From positions 1 to 23,729 of the IMG/VR virus record IMGVR_UViG_3300027974_000156: 23,729 bases of DNA, one strand, 5' to 3'. The position numbers were made by a program, and so were the translations under genes. How positions within the stretch are numbered: position 1 is the first letter of the stretch; each line of letters begins with the position of its first letter. The stretch comes from a virus. Below are positions 1-7,776 of this stretch, in pieces. The notes under the pieces were generated by a model that worked only from the letters and a program-made list of their open reading frames with translations, had not been told where the DNA came from and made no database searches.

Positions 1-375
1 CAGTTTGTGGCCTTGGCATCTTCGACCAGCACCACTACTGCTACTGTGACCGTGGCTCCCATGTACTCCGCTGCTAGCGCACTGGCGACCATGCTGACTT
101 TGCCTGCCACCAGCAAAGCCGTCGTGTTCATCGGCACTGCAAGCACTCAGTACCCACAGAACTTGATCTACCACAAGGACGCAATCACTTTTGCGACTGC
201 TGACCTGTTGCTGCCCCAAGGCGTTGACATGGCCGCACGTTCCGTTCACAACGGTATCAGCTTGCGCGTTGTTCGTCAGTACGACATCAACAACGACCGC
301 CTGCCTTGCCGTATTGACGTTTTGTATGGCTTCAGCACTATTCGTCCCGCAATGGCTTGCCGTATGTGGGGATAA
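1..375 (+). CDS. Major capsid (coat) protein, P22 gp5-like, C-terminal part
   Basis: Only the last 124 residues are in the window; the reading frame is open from base 1, so the start lies upstream. The C-terminus carries the signature of the P22 gp5 coat family: a stretch reading HKDAITFATADLLLPQGVD, then GISLRVVRQYDINND, a PCRIDVLYG segment and a terminal MACRMWG. Coat subunits assemble the icosahedral head around scaffolding protein. This is the marker for the P22-like morphogenesis type of the whole left half, and it fits the gp4-like and gp10-like genes just downstream. A GTG at base 7 lies inside the frame but is not a plausible start, because coat proteins of this family are over 400 residues. 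A hairpin follows the stop codon. Family call is from remembered sequence patterns. Confidence 0.85.
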   Translation, partial: QFVALASSTSTTTATVTVAPMYSAASALATMLTLPATSKAVVFIGTASTQYPQNLIYHKDAITFATADLLLPQGVDMAARSVHNGISLRVVRQYDINNDRLPCRIDVLYGFSTIRPAMACRMWG

Positions 376-382
376 ATTGAAT

Positions 383-403
383 GCCCCTTCGGGGGCTTCA
401 TTT
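383..403 (+). terminator. Hairpin with UUCG loop after coat gene
   Basis: A perfect 5-bp GC stem (GCCCC at 383-387, GGGGC at 392-396) closes a UUCG tetraloop eight bases after the coat stop codon. The sequence after it is only moderately T-rich (TTCATTT), with a longer T run further on at 410-416. It could be a weak or leaky intrinsic terminator or an mRNA 3'-end stabiliser, setting coat expression above that of downstream genes. Confidence 0.55.
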
Positions 404-428
404 CGTAACTTTTTTTAAGGAAATTATC

Positions 429-851
429 ATGGCTATTCCTAATTCTGGTGGTGGGTATCAATTCACCGACGGCAACACCAATGAAATCATCATGGGCGTT
501 CAAGCAGCGCCTAATACGGCGACTGCTACGGCCACTTTGACCGTTGCACAAACCACTGGCGGCATCTTGGTTGGCAACCCGTCGACTACGGCAGCGACTT
601 ACACGCTCCCAACTGCTGCGGCAATTGACGCGGTGTTTACCAACGCAAAAGTCAACAGCACGTTTGAACTGACCGTCATTAACTTGGGCACTTCAACTGG
701 CCTGATTACGATGGCTGTTGGAACCGGCATCACTGCGGTTGGTAACTTGGTTGTTGCAATTACTGGTAGCGCCGCAGGCGTTGGCGGTGCAGGACAATTC
801 TTGTTCCGCAAAACCGGCGATGCTGCATACACTGTGTATCGTATTGCCTAA
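429..851 (+). CDS. Small all-beta virion protein, possible head decoration protein
   Basis: This gene encodes 140 residues rich in Thr, Ala, Val and Gly, with no Cys and few charges. That is the look of a small all-beta structural protein. The start is ATG 429, preceded by AAGGA at 417-421. An in-frame ATG at 381 lies just ahead of the hairpin and has no ribosome site, so it is rejected. Position directly after the coat gene, and flanking by hairpins on both sides, suggest an abundant virion protein such as a capsid decoration or head fibre protein. That role is inference. P22 itself has no gene at this place. The C-terminal part (GQFLFRKTGDAAYTVYRIA) has the alternating pattern of a final beta hairpin. 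No named family is recognised with certainty. Confidence 0.7.
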   Translation: MAIPNSGGGYQFTDGNTNEIIMGVQAAPNTATATATLTVAQTTGGILVGNPSTTAATYTLPTAAAIDAVFTNAKVNSTFELTVINLGTSTGLITMAVGTGITAVGNLVVAITGSAAGVGGAGQFLFRKTGDAAYTVYRIA

Positions 852-855
852 ACTT

Positions 856-881
856 AACGGGGGCTTCGGCCCCTGTTTTTT
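856..881 (+). terminator. Intrinsic terminator, UUCG hairpin plus T run
   Basis: The stem is GGGGC (860-864) with GCCCC (869-873) around a UUCG loop. It is extended by a G-T and a C-G pair (859/874, 858/875) and A-T pairs outside these. TTTTTT follows at 876-881. This is the best-formed intrinsic terminator in the window. It lies between two structural genes read in the same direction, so it must be leaky or act as an attenuator. The AAGGA of the next gene comes immediately after the T run. Confidence 0.75.
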
Positions 882-892
882 AAGGAAACATC

Positions 893-1309
893 ATGCCAAA
901 TACCCAAGCAGTAGGCGTTGCGTATAGCGACCCCGAATTTACTACCTGTTACGCAAGCCAAGAAATTGGCTACAGCGCAGCGGCCCAAGGTGCGGTAACG
1001 CAGTTGACCAGCAAATCCACGGGCGTGACGCTGAATAACAGTGCTGGCCGCATCACAATGAACGACGCAGCGCTGGCGGGAGCCACCGCAGTGTCTTTCA
1101 TTCTGACCAATAGCTCGATTTCTATCAAAGACACAATCATTGTGTGCGTTTCTAGTAATACTACTGGTAGCGCTGCGGGGGCTTACACCACTTACGTTTC
1201 GTATTTGGCTGCTGGCTCTGCGTTGATCACGTTGCGTAATTTGACTGCTTCCACTTCATATTCTGAAGCGGTAATCATCAATTTTTCCATCATCCACGGC
1301 GCAAGCTAA
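893..1309 (+). CDS. Small all-beta virion protein, second after coat
   Basis: This gene encodes 138 residues. ATG 893 follows AAGGA at 882-886 with normal spacing. Composition matches its neighbour: Thr, Ser, Ala and Val rich, low charge, only two Cys (one in YAS-preceding TTCYAS, one in IIVCVSS). It is consistent with a compact beta-sandwich. The pattern of an N-terminal polar segment followed by repeated strands (SFILTNSSISIKDTIIVCVS, then AVIINFSII) resembles small phage surface proteins. The location between two hairpins, downstream of coat, argues for a virion component made in quantity. It may form the capsid surface together with the preceding protein. The function is not established and no named domain is recognised. 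Confidence 0.68.
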   Translation: MPNTQAVGVAYSDPEFTTCYASQEIGYSAAAQGAVTQLTSKSTGVTLNNSAGRITMNDAALAGATAVSFILTNSSISIKDTIIVCVSSNTTGSAAGAYTTYVSYLAAGSALITLRNLTASTSYSEAVIINFSIIHGAS

Positions 1310-1315
1310 AAAGGA

Positions 1316-1335
1316 GGGGGCCACAAGCCCCCTTT
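1316..1335 (+). terminator. GC hairpin with short T run; may position a ribosome site
   Basis: GGGGGC (1316-1321) pairs perfectly with GCCCCC (1327-1332) around a CACAA loop; only TTT follows, so it is a weak terminator at best. AAGGAGG (1311-1317) sits at its foot, and the next start codon, ATG 1343, has no closer Shine-Dalgarno. With the hairpin folded, AAGGA would lie about 10 bases from that ATG. Confidence 0.55.
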
Positions 1336-1342
1336 CTAACCT

Positions 1343-1528
1343 ATGGTCATATACCTAAAGCATCCCATCCACGGCGCTAAAGTGGCGACTATGGAACTCG
1401 AAGCAGAAGCCGATGAGAAAAACGGTTGGGTGAGATATACTTTGGACACGCCCGATTTTGAGTTGGCGGCTCCCGTGAACGTCCTGGAAGTCAAACGGCG
1501 TAGAAAAGTTGAACTAGAAGGAGTCTAG
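1343..1528 (+). CDS. Small hypothetical protein (61 aa) before gp4-like gene
   Basis: This gene encodes 61 residues with a balanced, soluble composition: beta-like N-terminus (MVIYLKHPIHGAKVATMELE), an acidic middle and a basic tail (KRRRKVELEGV). It ends three bases before the next ATG, so it is part of the head-completion gene string. ATG 1343 has only TTTCTAACCT immediately upstream, without a Shine-Dalgarno. The nearest AAGGAGG is at 1311-1317, at the foot of the hairpin. The real function is unknown. Size and position between capsid and neck genes suggest a small head or neck accessory protein, but no family is recognised. Confidence 0.6.
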   Translation: MVIYLKHPIHGAKVATMELEAEADEKNGWVRYTLDTPDFELAAPVNVLEVKRRRKVELEGV

Positions 1529-1530
1529 CT

Positions 1531-2247
1531 ATGGCGACCTATACAGCGGGTGACCAGATCAATAGGGCACTGCGGTTGCTTGGCGTCCTTGCCGAAGGCG
1601 AGACTACTTCCGCATCAGTGTCGCAAGATTCACTGATGGCAATGAATCAGATGATTGATTCATGGAACACTGAACGCTTGTCGGTGTTCAGCACTCAAGA
1701 TCAAATGTTTACTTGGCCTGCCGGTTTCATCAACCGCACTCTAGGCCCAAGCGGCGACTTTGTTGGTAATCGGCCTATTCTGCTGGATGACGCAACCTAC
1801 TACCGCGACCCAGGCACCAATGTCAGTTTTGGCATTAAGGCAATCAACCAGCAGCAGTACGACGGGATTGCTGTTAAGACGGTGACATCCACATATCCAC
1901 AAGTGATATTTGTCAATATGACATATCCCAACATTGATATGTTCATCTACCCTAAGCCCACGCGGGACTTGGAGTGGCACTTTATTAGCGTTGAGGAATT
2001 GTCAGAACCGGCCACACTAACAACTGTGCTGGCTTTCCCACCAGGCTATCTGCGGGCGTTTACCTACAACTTGGCGATGGAAATTGCGCCAGAGTTTGGC
2101 GTTGAGCCTAGCCCACAAGTGACCCGCATTGCCATGACCAGCAAGCGCAATCTGAAACGCATCAACAACCCAGATGATGTGATGTCAATGCCTTATGCGA
2201 TTGTGGCAAGTCGCCAGCGGTTCAACATCTACGCAGGAAACTACTGA
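1531..2247 (+). CDS. P22 gp4-like tail accessory / head completion factor
   Basis: This gene encodes 238 residues. Proteins of this type bind under the portal ring after DNA packaging and begin to close the head channel; P22 gp4 is the prototype at about 166 residues, so this one is longer. The N-terminal segment is the family hallmark: TAGDQINRALRLLGVL, then a helix with DSLMAMNQMIDSWNTERL. The C-terminal part is helical around FPPGYLRAFTYNLAMEIAPEFG, a pattern shared by neck proteins of this class. ATG 1531 has GAAGGAG at 1516-1522. The stop overlaps the next gene's ATG by one base (TGATG), as expected for proteins made in fixed ratio. The gp4-gp10 order matches P22. Confidence 0.82.
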   Translation: MATYTAGDQINRALRLLGVLAEGETTSASVSQDSLMAMNQMIDSWNTERLSVFSTQDQMFTWPAGFINRTLGPSGDFVGNRPILLDDATYYRDPGTNVSFGIKAINQQQYDGIAVKTVTSTYPQVIFVNMTYPNIDMFIYPKPTRDLEWHFISVEELSEPATLTTVLAFPPGYLRAFTYNLAMEIAPEFGVEPSPQVTRIAMTSKRNLKRINNPDDVMSMPYAIVASRQRFNIYAGNY

Positions 2248-3689
2248 TGCAGACCCCGATACTCGGCGCGTCCTATGTCGCCCGCAGTATCAATGCTGCG
2301 GACAACCGGATGGTCAATATGTTTCCGGAGATGACTCCGGACAACGGTCAGACCGCCGCGTTTCTTAACCGTGCCCCTGGGCTTGAATTCCTACAGACTG
2401 TGGGCACAGGCCCAATCCGTGCCCTATGGGCGCACCAGACCAATGGCAGCGACTTCTATGTGGTGTCCGGCGGTGAAGTCTACAAGCTGAATAGCATGAC
2501 CGGCACGCCCATTTTGTTGGGCACAGTGTCAGGCACAGGGCCAGTGTCCATTGCGGACAACGGGACGCAGATATTTTTTGCCTGCAACCCTGACAGCTAC
2601 ATCTACAACGAGGTTACCAACGTCTTTGCCCAGATCACCGATCCTGACTTTCCAGGCGCGGTAACGGTGGGTTACTTGGACGGGTACTTTGTATTTAATG
2701 AGCCAGACAGCCAGCGCGTATGGGTAACATCCTTGTTAGACGGCTTATCAGTTGACCCCTTGGATTTTGCCAGCGCAGAAGGTTCGCCCGACGGGTTGGT
2801 GGGTCTGATTGTTGACCACCGCGAAGCATGGTTGTTCGGCACTGATTCTGTAGAGGTTTGGTATGACGCCGGTCTGCCTGATTTTCCGCTGACTCGCATT
2901 CAAGGCGCGTTTAACGAGATTGGTTGCGTTGCGGCATTCTCTATTGCCAAGCTGGACAACGGCCTGTTTTGGTTGGGAACCGATGCTCGCGGCCAAGGAA
3001 TTGTCTACCGCGCCAATGGCTACACCGGCCAACGCATTTCTACCCACGCCATTGAGTACGCAATTGCCCAGTACGGCGACATCTCAGACGCTATTGCCTA
3101 CACCTACCAGCAAGAGGGCCATGCTTTCTATGTGCTGACATTCCCTAGCGGCGACGCAACCTGGGTCTATGATGTGTCCACGCAAGCATGGCATGAGCGT
3201 GCCGGTTGGGATAACGGAGTGTTTGTTCGCCACCGCAGCAATTGCCAATGTAATTTTGGCGGCAATATCATTGTTGGCGACTATGAAAACGGCAACATCT
3301 ACCAATTCAGCCTAGACATCTACGCGGACAACGGTGGCATCCAAAAGTGGTTGCGTTCATGGCGGGCGCTGCCAACAGGGCAGAACAATCTCAAGCGCAC
3401 CGCGCACCACAGCTTGCAGTTGAATTGCGAGTCTGGCGTTGGTCTAAATGATGGGCAAGGCTCAGACCCGCAAGCTATGCTGCGCTGGTCGGATGACGGC
3501 GGGCACACTTGGAGCAACGAACACTGGTCACCAATGGGTAAGATAGGGGCGTACTACCAGCGCGTCTTTTGGCGGCGGCTGGGCATGACGCTGAAGCTGC
3601 GAGATCGGGTCTACGAAGTGTCTGGCACTGACCCAGTCAAGATTGCCATCATGGGTGCTGAACTGATATTGAGTCCAACAAATGCCTGA
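2247..3689 (+). CDS. P22 gp10-like packaged DNA stabilisation protein (tail hub)
   Basis: This gene encodes 480 residues, close to P22 gp10 (about 472). In P22, gp10 forms the hexameric hub between gp4 and the tail needle and spikes, keeping packaged DNA in the head. The start shows the family pattern: PILGASYVARSINAADNRMV, then NMFPEM and a proline-glycine LNRAPGL segment. The remainder has repeated beta-strand blades with aromatic pairs such as DFYVVSGGEVYKL and HAFYVLTFPSGDATWVYD, consistent with a propeller-like fold. A late WSDDGGHTWS motif resembles a bacterial-neuraminidase (Asp-box) repeat, common in beta-propellers. It starts in a TGATG overlap with the gp4-like gene and overlaps the next gene by 8 bases. 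Confidence 0.85.
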   Translation: MQTPILGASYVARSINAADNRMVNMFPEMTPDNGQTAAFLNRAPGLEFLQTVGTGPIRALWAHQTNGSDFYVVSGGEVYKLNSMTGTPILLGTVSGTGPVSIADNGTQIFFACNPDSYIYNEVTNVFAQITDPDFPGAVTVGYLDGYFVFNEPDSQRVWVTSLLDGLSVDPLDFASAEGSPDGLVGLIVDHREAWLFGTDSVEVWYDAGLPDFPLTRIQGAFNEIGCVAAFSIAKLDNGLFWLGTDARGQGIVYRANGYTGQRISTHAIEYAIAQYGDISDAIAYTYQQEGHAFYVLTFPSGDATWVYDVSTQAWHERAGWDNGVFVRHRSNCQCNFGGNIIVGDYENGNIYQFSLDIYADNGGIQKWLRSWRALPTGQNNLKRTAHHSLQLNCESGVGLNDGQGSDPQAMLRWSDDGGHTWSNEHWSPMGKIGAYYQRVFWRRLGMTLKLRDRVYEVSGTDPVKIAIMGAELILSPTNA

Positions 3690-3927
3690 ATTTAACGTCA
3701 CAAGCATCCCGTCAGCACGGGTTGATTTTATTGATCCTCGCACAGGCTTAATGTCGCGTGAGTGGTATCGGTTTTTTCTCAACTTGTTCACTTTGACGGG
3801 CGGCGGCGGTAATGCGACATCTTTGGATGACTTGCAGCTTTCGCCTCCACCATCTCCCAGCGTTGTAAATACCACCACAAATGCTACTGGGCCTGCCATA
3901 TATGCTTTTGCTGCGGCGCATGGGTAA
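3682..3927 (+). CDS. Small conserved phage protein (81 aa) between hub and fibre
   Basis: This gene encodes 81 residues. The segment DPRTGLMSREWYRFFLNLF (about residues 18-36) is a motif I recall from many small proteins encoded just before tail fibres in environmental phages. A glycine-rich turn and a Pro/Ser/Thr-rich tail follow. ATG 3682 lies 8 bases inside the end of the gp10-like gene, which supports translational coupling. In P22 this position holds gene 26, the tail needle. The present protein is much too short for a needle and lacks long heptads, so it is not a direct counterpart. A role linking the hub to the fibres is possible but is inference. Confidence 0.62.
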   Translation: MPEFNVTSIPSARVDFIDPRTGLMSREWYRFFLNLFTLTGGGGNATSLDDLQLSPPPSPSVVNTTTNATGPAIYAFAAAHG

Positions 3928-3930
3928 ATT

Positions 3931-6900
3931 ATGATCAGACTTGACACGGTAAACAGATCGTTAACCCTTGTTCTTGGCGGGGCGCAAGTCACTGCGCCTT
4001 TGCAAATTGTTGTTTCCTATTCTGACCAGACTTCGGCCACCTATCTGGGTTCAACCCAGCTTGCAAATTCCAACGGTACAACTGCCGTAACCATCTGTTC
4101 TGCGCCTGTTACGTCTGTCATTCGTGACATTGACATGGTGACTGTCCTCAACACGGACACCGCATCTCAAGTTGTCACGATTCAGTTGCTAGACACGGCG
4201 ACCAACTACAAGATCATTTCGGTTACCTTGCTGGTAGGCGACAAGCTGACCTACACGCACGGCAGCGCTTGGCAAGTTGTCAACAACGCAGGAAATATCA
4301 AGTACAGCGTTCTTTCTAGCTCTGGCGTTGATTCATTTAGCGGCGGCTCTACGGGCCTTACGCCTGCGACAGCTACGACTGGCGCTGTTACCCTTGGCGG
4401 CACGCTTGCGGTGGCTAGCGGCGGCACTGGCACGGCTACACCGGCCTTAGTGGCTGGAACCAATGTCACTATCACCGGAAGCTGGCCCAATCAAACAATT
4501 AACTCTACTGGTTCAGCCGGTACGGTCACTAGCGTTGCAGCGCTGACGCTTGGCACAACTGGCACGGATGTTTCTTCCACTGTAGCCAATTCAACCACCA
4601 CGCCAGTCATCACGCTGAATTTGCCTACCGCATCGGCAACCAATCGAGGCGCGTTAAGCGCAGCGGATTGGACTACCTTTAACAGCAAAGGATCGGGCAC
4701 AGTCACATCGGTATCAGGCACAAGCGGACGCATCACAAGCACTGGCGGCACTACGCCGGTGCTTGACTTGACCAGCGGCATTGCAACGCCTGGCACAACC
4801 GGATCCGCTTCTTTGATTCCTGTGGTGACCATTGACACCTACGGGCGAGTCACCAGCATCACAACGGCGGCTAACCCGCAGGGCACGGTCACCAGCGTTA
4901 CCGGCACTTCGCCTATATCATCATCTGGTGGCGCAACGCCTGCAATTAGCTTGGACGCCAACTACGGCGACACGCAAAACCCTTACGCCTCCAAGACCGC
5001 AAACTATGTCTTGGCGGCTCCAAATGGAAGCGCGGGCGTGCCAACATTCCGCGCAATCGTTGCGGCTGATGTTCCTACGCTGAACCAAAACACTACAGGC
5101 ACAGCATCTAACGTAACCGGCACGGTTGCGGTGGTTAATGGTGGCACTGGAGCCACCACGGCAAGCGGCGCTAGGACAAACCTAAGCGCGGCACAAAGCG
5201 GCGCAAACACCGACATTACATCCATTGCGCTGACCACCGGCACTATTTCAACTGCGCCAAGCGCCAGCACGGACATTGTCAACAAGTCTTACGCCGACAG
5301 CATTGCCACCGGCATCAACTTCCACGCGGCCTGTAACTATGCAACAGCCGCTGCATTGTCTGCGGCTTACACATACAACAACGGAACAAGTGGAGTTGGC
5401 GCAACCATAACCGCAAACGCTGTTGGAACTTTAACTATTGATGGGTATACGTTTGTATCTGGAGACGTTGGCAAACGCATTCTTATAAAGAATGAAACTG
5501 GCTCATATGTTAACAATACAACGCCTAGTGCGGCGTTTAATGGCGTATACACCTTAACGACAGCAGGCACTGCTGGGGTTGCTTACGTCTTAACTCGCGC
5601 CACGGACTACGACACTAGCGGAACGGGAATTAACGAGATTGACATTGGCGACTTGTTGTTAGTGTTGTCCGGCACGGCCAACGCTAACACTTCATGGGTT
5701 CAACAGACACCGCTGCCTATCACGGTGGGCACTACGTCAATTGTTTTTATCCAATTTGCGGCGGTGCAAACTTACACGGCAGGCACAGGGCTAACCCTAG
5801 CCACCAACCAATTTTCTATTACCAATACGGGCACTGCGGGCACTTACGGGTCGGCGACTCAAATTCCCGTTTTGGTGACTAACGCACAGGGCCAAGTCAC
5901 AAGCGTTACCAACACGACTGTTACGCCCGCTGTAGGGTCAATTACCGGATTGGGCACGGGCGTATCAACTTTCCTCGCAACGCCGTCTAGCGCCAATCTA
6001 GCGGCTGCGGTGACTGATGAGACCGGATCTGGCGCATTGGTGTTTTCCACTTCGCCATCTTTGGTGACGCCGGTGCTAGGCACGCCAACATCTGGCGATT
6101 TCAGCACCGGAACATTTACATGGCCCACATTTAACCAAAACACCACAGGAACCGCGTCTAACGTGACGGGTACTGTGGCAATTGCCAATGGCGGTACGGG
6201 AGCCACAACGGCTGCGGCTGCGTTGACCAACTTGGGCGCATATCCAGCGTCTAACCCTAATGGATACACCAGCAACACCGGAACCGTGACCAGCGTTGCG
6301 GCCAGCGTACCAGCATTTCTGTCTGTGGCTGGTAGTCCTATTACTACGTCGGGCACTTTGGCAATCACCTACTCGGGCACGGCGCTGCCAATTGCTAATG
6401 GTGGTTCGGGTCAGACTACCGCCCAGTTGGCAATGAACGCCTTTGCTGGCGCGGTCACTAGCGGGTCATATTTGCGCGGTAACGGCACAAATGTGGTGAT
6501 GGCAACAATCCAAGCTGCTGATGTGCCTACGCTCAATCAAAACACGACAGGGTCTGCTGGATCTGTAGCCAACGCGCTGACATCGGGCACAGGCATATCG
6601 TTTAGTTCCGGCACAACCTATAACGGGTCGGCGGCCATCACCATCAACAATTCGCTGCCTATGGTGTACCCAGGCGCAGGCATTTCCAATTCAACGGGAA
6701 CTGCTTGGGGTACGTCGTACACCACCACAGGCAGCGGAACCGTTGTGGCGTTGGCAACTTCGCCCAGCTTTACGACGCCGGTTCTTGGTACGCCAACTAG
6801 CGGAAACTTTAGCACCGGCTCTTTTACTTGGCCGACGTTCAATCAGAACACGACAGGCACAGCCGCCAACGTGACGGGCACGGTAGCTATTGCCAACGGC

Positions 6901-7389
6901 GGTACAGGTCAGACAACAGCAGCGGCTGGGTTTAATGCTTTGTCGCCCATCACTAGCATTGGTGACTTAATCCTTGGCAATGGCACAAACAGCGCCACCC
7001 GTTTGGGCATAGGTGCAAATGGCTATGTTCTGACATCTAACGGCACAACAGCATCTTGGGCTGCGGGTGGTGGTGGAGGTGGTGGTTCGGTCACCATCAG
7101 CAACGACACGACTACCGCGACTAATTTATACCCGTCGTTTTTTGCTGCAACATCTGGCACTGCGTCTACGATTTACACCAGCGACGCCAAACTGCTCTAT
7201 AAACCATCCACAGGCGAATTCCAATCGTCAATCGTAAACGCCAACAATGGAATTTTTGTAAATTCAGCAACAATTTCTACAAGCTACACTATTGCAACGG
7301 GAACTAATGGTGCTTCGTATGGGCCTATTTCTGTATCGTCAAGCGTAACGGTAACTGTGGCAAGTGGATCAGTTTGGACAATCAATTAA
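3931..7389 (+). CDS. Large repeat-rich tail fibre protein (1152 aa)
   Basis: This is the longest gene in the window and very likely encodes a trimeric receptor-binding fibre. Composition is Thr, Gly, Ser, Ala and Val rich, with almost no Cys. Residues 1-130 form a non-repetitive N-terminal domain, probably the virion attachment part. A beta-repeat shaft follows, with recurring units GTVTSV..., NQNTTGTASNVTGTV and ANGGTGATTAAAALTNLG. The last is typical of the Phage_fiber_2 type repeat. Residues 467-620 hold an insert (TIDGYTFVSGDVGKRILIKN, then a TSWVQQTPLP segment) seen in other phage fibres. A seven-glycine hinge near residue 1045 leads to a C-terminal tip domain of about 100 residues ending in SSSVTVTVASGSVWTIN. 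No catalytic motif was seen, so a fibre is preferred over a depolymerising spike. Confidence 0.85.
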   Translation: MIRLDTVNRSLTLVLGGAQVTAPLQIVVSYSDQTSATYLGSTQLANSNGTTAVTICSAPVTSVIRDIDMVTVLNTDTASQVVTIQLLDTATNYKIISVTLLVGDKLTYTHGSAWQVVNNAGNIKYSVLSSSGVDSFSGGSTGLTPATATTGAVTLGGTLAVASGGTGTATPALVAGTNVTITGSWPNQTINSTGSAGTVTSVAALTLGTTGTDVSSTVANSTTTPVITLNLPTASATNRGALSAADWTTFNSKGSGTVTSVSGTSGRITSTGGTTPVLDLTSGIATPGTTGSASLIPVVTIDTYGRVTSITTAANPQGTVTSVTGTSPISSSGGATPAISLDANYGDTQNPYASKTANYVLAAPNGSAGVPTFRAIVAADVPTLNQNTTGTASNVTGTVAVVNGGTGATTASGARTNLSAAQSGANTDITSIALTTGTISTAPSASTDIVNKSYADSIATGINFHAACNYATAAALSAAYTYNNGTSGVGATITANAVGTLTIDGYTFVSGDVGKRILIKNETGSYVNNTTPSAAFNGVYTLTTAGTAGVAYVLTRATDYDTSGTGINEIDIGDLLLVLSGTANANTSWVQQTPLPITVGTTSIVFIQFAAVQTYTAGTGLTLATNQFSITNTGTAGTYGSATQIPVLVTNAQGQVTSVTNTTVTPAVGSITGLGTGVSTFLATPSSANLAAAVTDETGSGALVFSTSPSLVTPVLGTPTSGDFSTGTFTWPTFNQNTTGTASNVTGTVAIANGGTGATTAAAALTNLGAYPASNPNGYTSNTGTVTSVAASVPAFLSVAGSPITTSGTLAITYSGTALPIANGGSGQTTAQLAMNAFAGAVTSGSYLRGNGTNVVMATIQAADVPTLNQNTTGSAGSVANALTSGTGISFSSGTTYNGSAAITINNSLPMVYPGAGISNSTGTAWGTSYTTTGSGTVVALATSPSFTTPVLGTPTSGNFSTGSFTWPTFNQNTTGTAANVTGTVAIANGGTGQTTAAAGFNALSPITSIGDLILGNGTNSATRLGIGANGYVLTSNGTTASWAAGGGGGGGSVTISNDTTTATNLYPSFFAATSGTASTIYTSDAKLLYKPSTGEFQSSIVNANNGIFVNSATISTSYTIATGTNGASYGPISVSSSVTVTVASGSVWTIN
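6038..6220 (+). repeat. Fibre repeat block, copy A
   Basis: About 183 bp encoding a block that includes TPVLGTPTSGDFSTGTFTWP and then NQNTTGTASNVTGTV and ANGGTGATTA. A second copy lies 708 bp (236 codons) downstream at 6746-6928. The two match closely at protein level, while many third codon positions differ. This indicates an old duplication or import of related modules rather than a fresh one. Confidence 0.75.
6280..6411 (+). repeat. Fibre module shared with the second fibre gene
   Basis: 132 bp encoding residues 784-827 of the large fibre (start GTVTSVAASVPAFLSV, later TTSGTLAI and YSGTALP). The same 44-residue unit occurs without gaps in the 330-residue fibre at 16082-16213. By hand count 35 of 44 residues agree. 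Confidence 0.75.
6746..6928 (+). repeat. Fibre repeat block, copy B
   Basis: This is the second copy of the 6038-6220 block, with protein sequence TPVLGTPTSGNFSTGSFTWP followed by NQNTTGTAANVTGTV and ANGGTGQTTA. It is in frame and exactly 708 bp from copy A. Loss or gain by recombination between the two would remove or add 236 residues of fibre shaft without a frameshift. Confidence 0.75.
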
Positions 7390-7401
7390 CAAGGCAAGAC
7401 T

Positions 7402-7776
7402 ATGGCAACGACAATAAGCGGAACAACTGGCGTAGCAACCAGTAATATAACTCTTACGGGCTATTACACAGAAAGCGTTGTTGCCATTGGTAGCAGTGGA
7501 ACTACGCAAACATTGTCTCTCACTAGCGGCACATTTCAAACCGTAACGCTTACGGGTAATTGCACTTTTACCATGCCAACGGCCACCGCAGGGCAATCGT
7601 TTATTTTAATTGTTAGCCAAGACGCAACTGGCGGCAGAACCGCAACATTTACAAGCGTCAAGTGGCCTGGCGGCACTGCGCCGACCATTACGGCAACAGC
7701 TTCAGCGGTGGATATTTTGAGTTTTGTTTCCAACGGCACTAACTGGTACGGCAACTACGCACAGGCGTTTGCATAA
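7402..7776 (+). CDS. Small beta-sandwich fibre-associated protein (124 aa)
   Basis: This gene encodes 124 residues that look like a free-standing copy of a module often fused to phage fibres. The central part reads TVTLTGNCTFTMPTATAGQS, then FILIVSQDATGGRTATF and VKWPGGTAPT, closing with DILSFVSNGTNWYGN. In other phages a near-identical module sits at fibre or appendage tips. ATG 7402 follows AAGGCAAG at 7391-7398, and the stop overlaps the next ATG by one base (TAATG). Lying between a large fibre and a glycine-rich adhesin, it is probably a structural component or adaptor of the host-binding apparatus. No enzyme motif is present. Confidence 0.72.
   Translation: MATTISGTTGVATSNITLTGYYTESVVAIGSSGTTQTLSLTSGTFQTVTLTGNCTFTMPTATAGQSFILIVSQDATGGRTATFTSVKWPGGTAPTITATASAVDILSFVSNGTNWYGNYAQAFA

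Noticed and set aside
381-428. Earlier in-frame ATG at 381 for the first small beta protein
   Set aside because: It lies immediately before the hairpin, without Shine-Dalgarno; ATG 429 has AAGGA at the right distance.
4491-6842. Several minus-strand frames of 74-169 codons inside the large fibre gene
   Set aside because: They are Val/Pro/Ala-rich complements of the Gly/Thr repeat codons and repeat with the same period as the fibre repeats, so they are by-products of the coding strand.
3931-7389. Short spaced repeats in the fibre gene considered as a CRISPR array
   Set aside because: Repeats are in frame, degenerate at third positions and of unequal spacing; they are protein repeats.
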